Shown here: in pieces, positions 1 to 9,304 of the stretch
Layout: each line of letters opens with the position of its first letter
Position numbering within the stretch: position 1 is the stretch's first letter
DNA from: Cannabis sativa
Lineage: Eukaryota > Streptophyta > Magnoliopsida > Rosales > Cannabaceae
Length of the DNA: 64,000 nt
Direction: 5' to 3'
Assembly: GCF_029168945.1 (NCBI RefSeq)
Contig: NC_083610.1
Span: 73,647,580 to 73,711,579, forward strand
Position numbers and translations under genes: made by a program
The notes under the pieces: generated by a model
Databases searched by the model: none
The model's input: only the letters and a program-made list of their open reading frames with translations
What the model was told of the DNA's origin: nothing

Positions 1-497
1 TTATTAAAAAAAAATATGTTACTTTTTTTATGCAATTTGTTTAGAATTGACATTAATATTCGGGTTATAATCACGGTTTTTTTTTTTTTTTTTAAAGTTA
101 ATATTTTTAGTTGATTTAATTTTTTTAGTTTTTTTCAACATTTTTACATTTTTAATTTCTTTTTTAAAAAAATTAGAGTTTTTAATTTTTTTTAAGTTAT
201 TAATTTTTTTTTTTCAGTTTTTATTTGAATTTTTTTTATAATTTTTTTTTTTTTGAATTTTTGCAAAATTTTTAATTAATACTATACAATACAATATAAT
301 GTGAGCCAAACATTGTATAATTTAACACAACACTAATACAATTCAATGCCAAACATAATATTGTATTAAAATTATACAATACAATCCAATACAATACAAT
401 ACAACTCAATATATTACAATACAATACGGCGTACCAAACGAGCCCTTAGTCATAAAAATTTTATGTTGTAACTAAAAAATTGACATAAAAAGTACCA
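1..497. other. AT-rich intergenic DNA with ACAAT-rich low complexity
   Basis: No gene is visible. The stretch is mostly poly(T)/poly(A), then from about 285 to 447 it repeats ACAATACAAT-type units and ends in a GC-richer tail (GGCGTACCAAACGAGCCC). That tail resembles one end of a MITE-like repeat, but its partner end is not in the window, so no element is called. Confidence 0.4.
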
Positions 498-965
498 GTT
501 TTTTGTAGTGAGTATACAATTAATAAGAAATATCATCACATCAAATATTTAGCCATGTAAACTTATTATTATTTTTATAAATTAGGGGTCTGTGAACTAT
601 TTTTCTGATCAAAGCATTTTCGTTCTTTCTTTCTTTTCTTTTCCTTTTCTTTTTTTTTTTCTTTTAGATTTACATGTACTCACTTTAAAAATTCTTTGAA
701 AGTATAATCAAAGCCATTTCAAAAATGAAAAAGGAAAACAAGTAATCATGCGTAAGATACTATATATAGAACACAAACAAAAATGATTTCCAATCACCAT
801 CCATTGTCATATCTATCTTTTTAAAAACAATATTCGACTCGTATATATACCAATTAAATCATGACACATATACTTGCAGAACTGGCACACGTACACACAT
901 GATTTTTTTTTTTTCTGTGGCACATACACATGAATATTATGATCTCTAGATCTATCTATCTATTA

Positions 966-969
<4 letters not shown>

Positions 970-998
<29 letters not shown>
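970..998. repeat. (TA)n microsatellite
   Basis: Uninterrupted TA dinucleotide run in AT-rich intergenic DNA. Similar runs occur near 2140-2156 and 5300-5334. Confidence 0.9.
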
Positions 999-1002
<4 letters not shown>

Positions 1003-1209
1003 CAAGTATTTAGAAACTATCAATTCATTTCATGGCGTTGTCGTATAATAAAGAAGTCATTATTATAAATATAAACATATATATACATATAGAAAAATTG
1101 CCAACCATCTAAAGTTTATTAAGTCCATGAGTACTACTATGGTCATTGATACATGAGATTAAAATTTCTAACTTTTTTATTCTTAATATAAAAAATAAAA
1201 AATCTTTGA

Positions 1210-1398
1210 TTGAGAATATTATTTCATTTTCAGCAAGAAAGCGAAGGGCTTCAATTCACCGCCGGCGACCATGAGACCGCCTTGCCGGTGCCGATTTCCA
1301 TAGCAGAAGATGGAAAAGGTAAAAGAGATGCTCCGACATTCTCGGTCTCACCAGGGAGCTCAAATGTACAAAATTTATCTGATCATCGACTTCTGTAA
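1210..1398 (+). other. GC-rich exon-like island, unidentified
   Basis: A short open frame (62 codons) in a sharply GC-richer patch (about 1232-1362) inside AT-rich DNA. It is preceded by a pyrimidine-rich stretch ending in CAG, like a splice acceptor. The peptide (core TAGDHETALPVPISIAEDGK) was not recognised. It could be a relict exon, a captured gene fragment or chance. No splice partner was found. Confidence 0.2.
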
Positions 1399-1402
1399 AC
1401 AT

Positions 1403-1464
1403 AGGATGGTATAAGTAAGTGTTAACGGTTACTGACCGTTTATAACTGATGTCTATACCATCTT
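1403..1464. repeat. Imperfect inverted repeat (hairpin)
   Basis: Arms beginning AGGATGGTATA and ending TATACCATCTT pair imperfectly over about 28 positions, with an inner ACGGT/ACCGT stem and a loop of about 5 nt. It could be a tiny fold-back repeat or an RNA hairpin. No further family member was noticed here. Confidence 0.5.
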
Positions 1465-1499
1465 ATTTTGCGTGTCAGTCTTATGAACTGACTGACTGT

Positions 1500-2389
1500 A
1501 AAAAATGGTCGCCTATTTTTAGTACACTTAAAAAAAAAAAGGAAGAAGTAGAAATTTCTAATCTGTTCTAATTATATGTCAAGTAAACCATACATCATCT
1601 CCACCGTAATTTCTCCATTGATTGTTATCAAAAGAATTTTATGCCTCCCTTTAGAAAAGACAGAAAAAAAAAATAAAATATGCGTCCATTATAAAATCCA
1701 TAATGAAAATAATAATAAGGTGCACCTAGTACTATTATAATGTTATACACTTGACCAATAACATTACTCAGCTGAATGCCTCACACGTAGGGACTATAAA
1801 GTAAATGTCCTACCCTAGAAAAATTCTATAAGAAATATATTAAATTTGTATTGTCTCTTCGCTTGAAACACACTACTCATTGCCCTAATTAACCCCACTT
1901 CATCATGATGACATGGCATACAGCAGCTATTCGAACGAATTTTCCTTGGTTTGTTTTCGCAAGAACCATCACCCCAATTAAACTAACAATCATTGGTAAG
2001 TATGGTATATATATATTTATCATTAGAATTAGATTTTGTTTAAAAACAACAAAAATATAAAGAGACACGGAGAATGATAATAATAGTTGATATTGATGAT
2101 TTATTGAATTATATATATATGTTTACAAAAGTCATCATATATATATATATATATATTTATATATGACAGAGCTGATGGTGATGATCACAAACTTCCAAAC
2201 CAAAAAAAAAAAACACTAAATTGATGAACTGATTATGAAAACCAATCATAAATTAAACACTCCATTTTTCTACAATGATAATAACATATATGAAAACCAA
2301 ACAAACAAACGTACCAAACTGCCAATAAAAGGTCGATATCGATCATCGACGTACAAGAGAAATTAAAGATGAAACAAATAATTAATTAA
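1500..2389. other. Intergenic DNA 3' of the FPF1-like gene
   Basis: AT-rich, with TA runs around 2110-2160. No coding frame or repeat structure could be supported. The part next to 2389 is the 3' flank and probably the 3' UTR of the minus-strand gene. Confidence 0.5.
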
Positions 2390-2746
2390 TTACATATCTC
2401 TCACATGGAAGATATTAGGGTTTTTGATGACGATGTCGTACATGTAAACTGAGTTGAACCTGGAAAAGTCTCTGGGAAGAGATATCAAATCAATGGAGGA
2501 AGTCTTATGGAATTGGAAGAGGTCAGGGTCACCCCCGTAATACCTTTCCCAACCTAAACCGGTCAAAATTTGCTCCAGAAAAGAATATGATTGAACTACT
2601 TGTCCACTTGGCAAGTGTACAAGAGATTTTCTACTACGAGACCCTTGTCTAGTATTCCCACCTGCTTCAGAAGATGATGAAGAAGACTCTCCTTGGTTCT
2701 CCACTAGCCTTATTACACCATTCTTGAAAACCCAAACCCCAGACAT
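2390..2746 (-). CDS. FPF1: FPF1-like protein (flowering-promoting factor 1 family)
   Basis: Complete intronless ORF of 118 codons, about the usual size for this family (110-125). The N-terminus MSGVWVFKNGVIRLVENQ, a serine-rich variable spacer (about residues 20-40), the central KSLVHLPSGQVVQSYSFLEQ block, GWERYYGGD, and the C-terminal SIDLISLPRDF...YDIVIKNPNIFHVRDM tail are the diagnostic conserved blocks of plant FPF1/FLP proteins. Members are small soluble proteins linked to gibberellin-dependent flowering and to growth; the biochemical function is not established. The start is the family-conserved MSGVW. A TATA box lies about 155 bp upstream and the 5' UTR is GA-rich. It is the only host gene confidently recognised in the window and shows no disruption. 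Paralogue identity (FPF1 versus FLP1/2) cannot be decided from sequence alone. Confidence 0.95.
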   Translation of the reverse strand: MSGVWVFKNGVIRLVENQGESSSSSSEAGGNTRQGSRSRKSLVHLPSGQVVQSYSFLEQILTGLGWERYYGGDPDLFQFHKTSSIDLISLPRDFSRFNSVYMYDIVIKNPNIFHVRDM

Positions 2747-2899
2747 AATTAATCTCTCTCTCTCTTTCTATATATAGACCTAGATAGCTAGGGTTACTAT
2801 ATATGAATATATATAGCAAGCTTGTTATTGGGTTATGATATATATGTATGTTGTATGTTTGTTTGGTGTGGTTGGGAAGAAATGAAAGGAGGATGAGGG

Positions 2900-2908
2900 T
2901 ATTTATAG
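2900..2908 (-). promoter_or_regulatory. TATA box of the FPF1-like gene
   Basis: CTATAAATA on the minus strand, about 155 bp before the ATG, implies a transcription start near 2870 and a 5' UTR of roughly 120 nt. A CT-rich tract (2921-2933 read on the minus strand) lies just upstream, as in many plant promoters. A second TATATATA near 2769 is too close to the ATG to be the core box. Confidence 0.6.
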
Positions 2909-3619
2909 AGATGTCAAGGGGAGAGAGAGAGAGGATCAGACAGAAAAAGACAAGCTATGGTAGTGATATCATAAGAAATTGTCTTAATATATATATATAT
3001 ATAAAAGAATATAAGAGGAAATGATATAATTATGATAATGATAATATAGGTGTTTGTGTGTGTATAGAATCTAGTAATATTGTAGGGCCCAATTAGGGGT
3101 ATTAAATATGAGGGCACATGGATGCTCATAGGGTGTGATTAAGGGCACAAGTTCCATATCCGTGGATGAGTGTGAGTGTGAGTTTTTTTTTTTTAATTAA
3201 AAAAAAAATAGAGATGAAGAATCTAAATGTTCTCTCATCATATACTTTTCTAAGATGGGGAATCTTTAATATTTATAATTTGTACAGATATTTTTATATA
3301 CAATATATATATGAAAAAAAAAGTCAATGAATATAAAAAAACTTTCGCTATACATACATCTATATATACGTGTATTGAGTACCCACTCCACTTAGGATCA
3401 CGAGATGTCCACGTGAAGAGAGTGTGAAAAGATAGTGAAATAATTGGTCTGGTGAGACTTTAATTAGTGTAACCATAAACTGAAAGAGGCGGTTCTATTC
3501 TTATAATTTAGACTGGCCGCTTATTTCTCATGTTTTTTTTACTTAAAGAAAATGAAACTTTGGCTACTTATCGGAGTAGCGAAGTTTTGTTATATGATGG
3601 TCTATTGGGTGATTCTACA
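2909..3619. other. Upstream region of the FPF1-like gene
   Basis: AT-rich promoter-proximal DNA with GA and TA simple repeats. No coding frame could be supported. Confidence 0.4.
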
Positions 3620-4040
3620 ATTTAATTTTTTAAAAGCTTAAAAGGAATGTACTCATACATTCTCTATTTGTTTCGGTATTAAGAAAAAAAATTTAGTCTA
3701 ATTTTTTTTCATATTCATGTACGTTATAACTATTTAAGATATCCTACAAAATTTTGAAAAGTTTGAAATAATTTACAATATAGAAAAAAATGTTCAAACA
3801 GTCTATTTTACACGAGTATAAAATAAAATAATCACTCGTGTAACACACTGCTTGAATGCAATTTTCGGCAGGTTAAACTTTTCCGAATTTCTTAAAATTT
3901 TGCAAGATATCTTAAATAACTATAATTTACATGATTATGAGAAAAAAATTGACTAAAAAATTATTTCGGATACTAAAACATATAGAGATGTATCGGTGTA
4001 TCCCTTTTAAGGAGGTGCATTATAAAATTTCCGCTATTTA
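3620..4040. repeat. Fold-back element, copy 1
   Basis: Two long arms (about 3637-3790 and the reverse complement of about 3880-4030) match over roughly 150 bp. The match includes an ACTATTTAAGATATC block and CAAAATTTT. Between them a short palindrome, ACACGAGT...ACTCGTGT, sits at the centre. No transposase frame is present. Related fold-backs lie near 5640 and 6085. The superfamily cannot be assigned. Confidence 0.6.
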
Positions 4041-5297
4041 TTTATTATTATTATTTTTTTTTTTTATAAATCACACCAATACAGGACTAGCAGTGACATA
4101 TGCCAATCCTAACATTTGAATATTAAAATTTTTTATTTACAATTTAACTCTTTATAATTTTATTTTACATTTATACTTTATTTTTGTAAATATTTTTATA
4201 TTTATTGTAGTTTCTTTTATATTATATTTTTGTTAAATTAATTTTTATCGTGTCTTAATATATTTATGTTTACTTTCTCCTAATTTTTTTTTGTCCTCCC
4301 CTTAACAAAGTTTTTGGGTGTGCCCCTGTTGATAGCTACTATATAAATATAATATAAACACTATAAATTACTTACTAATAATGTGAACACACACATCCTT
4401 TTTTCTTTTTTACACTAAACATAACATTATCTAATTACTATATAGTTATAGTAGATTTTCTATATATTTACAAAGAATTTAAAATTGTTTATATTATTGA
4501 AAATAATAATATTTAAATATTTAATTGTATGCATATTTATTTATATATTTATGCATGTAATTAATTATTTAAGAGATAATTACATAAGTTACAATTTTTT
4601 TTATAAAAAAGAAAATATATTTTTAAGTTTAATTTTTTTTTCTTTTTTTTTTTACATTTTTATAGTTTTCCATAAAAATAATATTTAAACTGAATACAAC
4701 ATACATATAATAAAAAATTAACAACAAATTAACAAGAGTACAACATTAAAATACCATATTTTCTGTAAATAAAATAAAAAAAATCATAAAAATATTTAAA
4801 ATTCCGTGAAACCGTATTTTTATGATTTTTTTTTATTATTTTTGTGTATTTGTGAAATAATCCCTCATTTTAAACTGAATTTTGATCATGTTTTCTGAAA
4901 AATAAAACAGAAAAACATAAACTAAGTTCAGGTATTGTAAATTATACAAAATATTCTAAAAACGTATAAGATATTAATTTACGAACTCAATTTCTTCTGA
5001 TATTAATATATAGATATCCATATTGGTAGGAACAACTAACATCCTCACCTCCTTTATATACATAAACCTTAATGAGAGTAGAATACATTTTTTTTTTTTA
5101 CTTTTTTATTAATTATTTTTTAAATAAAGAAGATATATTTTTGGTCACGTGCATGTTTGTCAAATCCTTGTCAATAGCTGCTTGTTACGTGGTTTTCATT
5201 TCACACGAGAAATACAAAGAAATTAATTAGAAGGGTACATATTATATTGCTATCTGCATGCACGGTTTCTATCACAAATTTGTAATTTAATTTTATT

Positions 5298-5335
<38 letters not shown>

Positions 5336-5494
5336 CTAGATGCTCAAATATTCCTCCCTATATATACTAATACCTGGTCCTCATATTATATATAGACGAG
5401 CTAGAGAGAAGCATATATTTACTATAAAGTTTTAGTATTCCTTCCTTTTTATTTGGTATGATCAGGTCTACTGTTGTAATTACCGGTTTGGATT
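4041..5494. other. AT-rich intergenic DNA
   Basis: No gene seen. It contains long T runs and an (AT)n microsatellite at 5300-5334. A patch at 4290-4330 ending GTGCCCCTG loosely resembles a hAT-type terminus, without a visible partner. Confidence 0.4.
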
Positions 5495-5639
5495 TTTGAC
5501 ACGGCATGAAACCGGCACGAGTTTAGGCGGCACGAGCATCAGGGGCGGAGCCAGAACTTAATTACTAGGGGACCAATTATTAATTTTTTTTTTCATCCCT
5601 TCACTAAAAAATCTTTTCAATATATTTCCTATCAATTTT

Positions 5640-5990
5640 GACAACTAGGAAAGCTTTTCAGTCTAATATTTTTTTTATTATTATTATTGTGTACATGACA
5701 ATTTTTACAGACCACTTAAAACTTTTTAAAAAATTCTAAATAGTTTATAATGCTAAAAATAAAGTTCACAAAATTACTTATCATGCGTATAAAAAAATAT
5801 AATCACGCATACAATTAAATTTTTTAACCTTATTTTTAGCATTATAAACAAATTAGATTTTTCTAAAATTTTACAAATCATTCTGAATAACTAGAATGTG
5901 CATAATAATGAAAATAATTTGGTGTAAAAAATCTATCCTAGATGGAAGAAAAAGTTATAGGGTGTACCGAAACGACCCTTTAATAGAATG
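5640..5990. repeat. Fold-back element, copy 2 (inside hAT)
   Basis: Inverted arms around a centre with ATGCGTATAA...TAATCACGCAT. The arms contain TTTTTAGCATTATAA-type words and CTAAAATTTTACAAATC. The layout is the same as the fold-back at 3620-4040, and the right end reads GTGTACCGAAACGACCC. Confidence 0.5.
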
Positions 5991-6084
5991 TACTATAGAA
6001 TTACCTAATAATTAATTTGCGAAACATGTAATATACATAAAAATATCTTGTTTAACATATAGTACACTCCTTAAAAAATAGTTA

Positions 6085-6345
6085 TTATGGCACACCTCTA
6101 TCTGTTTCAGTATCCAAAAAAATTTGTTGTTTTATTTTTTTTATGTTCGTGTACGTTTGTAATTATTTTGTATCACTTGTAAGTTTTTTAAAAATTCCAA
6201 ATTATAGTGTCAAAATAAGATTTAAATTTTTTATTGTACACATAATTATTTTTTCTTATATGCGTGATAAATAATTGTGTAAACTTTAATTTCGGTACTG
6301 TAAATTATTCAAAAAAATTTAAAATCGATGATTAAAAAAATGAAA
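6085..6345. repeat. Fold-back element, copy 3 (inside hAT)
   Basis: The left end CACACCTCTATCTGTTTCAG resembles the left arm of copy 1. The arms include AATTCCAAATTATAGTG and a degenerate complement. The match is weaker than in the other two copies. Confidence 0.4.
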
Positions 6346-6881
6346 AAGATATTTTGTAATTATAGTAGAAATTACAAAAGAAAAATTATCTTATTTGTGA
6401 TCTAATTTTAGTTAAATTAAATATTTAATTATATATTTTAATTGAGAAAAATAATAATAAGTTGCTAAAGATAATAATAAATTGCTAAATATATATATAT
6501 ATATGACGGTACATTATATTGATTCGTTATACATATCTAAATTAATATTTATTTATAACAGTAGTTAATTGAATTTAGCTATACTTATATATTATTGATT
6601 GATTTTTTTTTGAAATTTCAGGGGGGCAGGGCCACCCTATCTCGTAAAGTACGTCCGCCCCTGACGAGCATGACTAGATACGAAAAAATATAAATTTGGG
6701 CACGACATGATACAATACTACGAATTGGCATGACACGACACAAAAAATATGAGCTTGAGTGCGACAGTGCACAAAAAATATAGAGTACTTAAACACGACA
6801 CGACGCGACAAGTCCAAAAGAGATAACACGTAAGAACGAATAAACTATTCTAAAAGCGCAACATGTGTAAAACTGTATATA

Positions 6882-7200
6882 TTTTTTTTTTTTTGAGAAA
6901 ACACTATTATTATTATTGAATAGAATCCATAACTATAACAGAGTGGATTGGAGATGGAATTTCCCCCAACCAAGAACAATCATTATCCAATCGAAGAGCA
7001 AATCTCGCTAACTCGTGAGCCGCTTTATTAGCATCACGCTTTACATGAGATACAAGAACTCTAGGAAAAGAGGATAACAAAAGAGGTATATCATCAACAA
7101 GATCATAAAATATAGAAACATATCCCTTAGATGATCGTTTAATAATACTAATAATAATAATAATTAAAATACTTATTAGTAAATATTTCAATTTAAGTTC
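6882..7200 (-). mobile_element. 5'-truncated LINE (non-LTR) insertion
   Basis: On the minus strand a coding fragment related to plant LINE RNase H ends near 6913 and is followed by a short spacer and a 13-nt poly(A) tail, visible as T at 6882-6894. That order (C-terminal coding end, then A tail) is typical of truncated LINE insertions. No target duplication was recognised. Confidence 0.55.
6913..7140 (-). pseudogene. LINE RNase H C-terminal fragment
   Basis: The translated minus strand gives RVLVSHVKRDANKAAHELAR followed by FALRLDNDCSWLGEIPSPI. This matches the C-terminal end of the RNase H domain (RVT_3 type) of plant non-LTR retrotransposons, where H-V-x-R-x-A-N-x-A-A-H-x-L-A is the hallmark. 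The catalytic N-terminal half, reverse transcriptase and endonuclease are missing. The upstream residues (polyisoleucine) come from AT repeats and are not part of the domain. This is a dead fragment. Confidence 0.65.
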
Positions 7201-7799
7201 TAATGATTTTTTTTATATAATTTATGTGAAATTTTTTTGAAAAACTAAATAAAAATAATCGAAACTATAAAAAATACATCACTTTAGTAATTATAAAAAT
7301 AAAATGTGAAAAAATAGAATTTGAACTCTTATAAGAAAACGGATCGACTCAAGTAAAGCATAACAAATCTGAGCACGACACAACATGATCTATATTTTTT
7401 TATTGTACGACACGACATAATTTATATTTTTTTAAGGTATGGTACGGTATGATTCGTACTTTTTTATGGCATGACATGATACGTCCATATTTATAGTACG
7501 ACACCTATATACACTAAGCCCATATATAATATAATAAACAATATAAAATCAATAAATTTTATTATATACGTACATATTTGAAAAAATATATACTTAATTC
7601 TTATTTATTAAATTTTATCATGCTAATCAATTTTCAATATAGAACATTATAGAAAGTATAAAAGAAATAAATTAAGAAAATAATGATATATAATTCGAAG
7701 TCATGGAATCCTAATTACGTACGTAACTATTGTAGAAAGGTAGTTAGGTAGACATTGGAAATGTAAAAAAGTGAATAATGGTACATTAGCTTTCTATTA

Positions 7800-8199
7800 G
7801 GGCTAATTAATAATTTTTTCCCCCGAATTTTCACGTGTATTAAATTGTGCCCCCTAAATTTTTTTTACCGTTAAAAATTTCCCCTGAACTATTGAGATTG
7901 TTAAATTTAAAGACTTTTGTCTAATTTTAGTAAAAAAATTCTAACATGGATGAAAGTTGAAGGGGCATGATTTAGTACATATCAAAGTTTGAGGGACATG
8001 ATTTGGTAGATATTAAAATTTGGGGAGCATGGTTTAGTACATAAACAATCACTGAAACAGTAAAATTGAATGAAATTAGACAAAAGTCCTTAAATTTAAC
8101 AATCTCAATAGTTCGGGGGGAATTTCTAACGACCAAAAAAGTTTAGGGGGCATGATTTAGTACATGTCAAAGTTCGGGGGAAAAAATTACTAATTAGCC
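7800..8199. mobile_element. MULE-like MITE with ~140-bp TIRs
   Basis: The left arm starts GGGCTAATTAATAATTTTTT and the right arm, read in reverse complement, starts GGCTAATTAGTAATTTTTTC. The arms match for about 140 bp, including CTATTGAGATTGTTAAATTT. Flanking direct repeats TTCTATTA are at 7792-7799 and 8200-8207; a ninth base differs. Long TIRs and an 8-9-bp duplication fit a Mutator-like MITE; hAT is an alternative. There is no coding sequence. Confidence 0.8.
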
Positions 8200-8221
8200 T
8201 TCTATTATTATATTAGGAATT

Positions 8222-8570
8222 TACTAAAAAAAAGTTATTATTAGTGCAATTTTTAGTCACAACAAATTTTTTTTTGACTAAATGTGACTTTTAGTCACAA
8301 CAAAAAAGTTATTTGTGACTAAACATAGTATTTAGATACAAATTGTCACTAATTTAATTTTAGTCACAACAAGTATTATGACTAAAAATACATTTAGTCA
8401 AAACAAATTATAATTTTTGTGACTAATACTTTTAGCCACAAACTTTTAGTCACAACGTAAAAATAATAATTTATAATTAGTCACAACTTTTTCACTTTTA
8501 GTCACAAGTGTTCTTGTGACTAAAAGTAAGATTTTTTGTTGTGGCTAAAATGTACTATTGGTGCTTAGTA
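8222..8570. mobile_element. MITE-like element built of TTAGTCACAA units
   Basis: Roughly fifteen copies of TTAGTCACAAC or its complement GTTGTGACTAA, in alternating orientation, fill 350 bp. The outer ends (TACTAAAAAAAAG... and ...GGTGCTTAGTA) form imperfect inverted repeats about 25-45 bp long. No TSD was clear. The superfamily is not assigned. Confidence 0.55.
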
Positions 8571-9304
8571 CCTTTCTCAGTATTATATCGCTATTGTTTT
8601 AATTAAGTATCATATCCCATATAACTTAAGAAAATAACTTCTAAGGAATATCGAAAACCAAACGTAGAGTGTCACCTATAGAAAATGATGGGCACCACTA
8701 GTACCCAATAACAATGCTCACTGTTAACGGTAAGAACTCGTCAACTAACTTTATTGCTGGAAAATTAGAATCTAAAGCAAAACTCATAAAAAATATGAAG
8801 GTGAACTGAAATGCAAGTTTAAATGGCTAAGAGATTTCTTAAGTAAGAGAATGATTCTTTCTATTGCATTTAGTATGTGAAGTTACACAATTGATTTTTC
8901 AACATTTGCGAATGGAGTATTTATAGGCTCTAATCGCCTGAGTTACATGGTGGCCCTAAGGAGACAAGCTGTCGTTTTCGGATTGCAAATCGCAAGAGCA
9001 GGAGGTGGTCTTGTGCCTCGTACCCTTGTCTAGTGTTAGGTGGTCCCAGGTTACAAAGGTGGTGGCTACAACGTACCCTTGGTCGGGTCCTTAGACCTTG
9101 CAGGTGCAGTGCCTTCACTACTCGTACCTCCTTGCTTTCAAAACTTGTAGGAGGCGTGGTTGTACACTTTTCCCTTGCACGCCTTGTCTTTTACTTTCTC
9201 CTCTAACGACACTCTTCTCAATGCACATTCAAATTTTACCCTCGCTCCATGTTACACATACCCAACACACACACACACACACAACACAGCTCGCACACGA
9301 GCCC
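8571..9304. other. Unassigned segment left of the copia complex
   Basis: No recognised gene. There is a TATTTATA box at 8919-8926 followed by GC-richer sequence, which would fit a promoter or LTR fragment. A (CA)n tract lies at 9264-9282. It does not match the 5' part of the copia LTR that would be expected here if the neighbouring complex had cleanly split the LTR at 20664. Confidence 0.35.

Larger units (their letters stand above)
5540..6663. mobile_element. Non-autonomous hAT-like element with 8-bp TSD
   Basis: The termini are inverted (CAGGGGCGGA at 5540, TCCGCCCCTG ending at 6663). They are flanked by a perfect 8-bp direct repeat, ACGAGCAT, at 5532-5539 and 6664-6671. The CAGGGGCGGA-type TIR and 8-bp duplication are characteristic of hAT transposons. 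The 1.1-kb interior has no transposase frame and contains two fold-back repeats, so it must depend on a transposase elsewhere. The orientation is undefined. Confidence 0.85.
5495..7510. repeat. CACGACACGA-rich degenerate repeat, interrupted
   Basis: Segments 5495-5539, 6664-6860 and 7330-7510 consist of loosely repeated GGCACGACACGA-like words separated by AAAAATAT. They appear to be one older repeat, later interrupted by the hAT element (5540-6663) and by the LINE tail (6882-7200). Confidence 0.45.

Noticed and set aside
498..510. CACTA transposon terminus (TTTTTTGTAGTG)
   Set aside because: Only one end-like 12-mer was seen, without a partner end or 3-bp TSD in the window.
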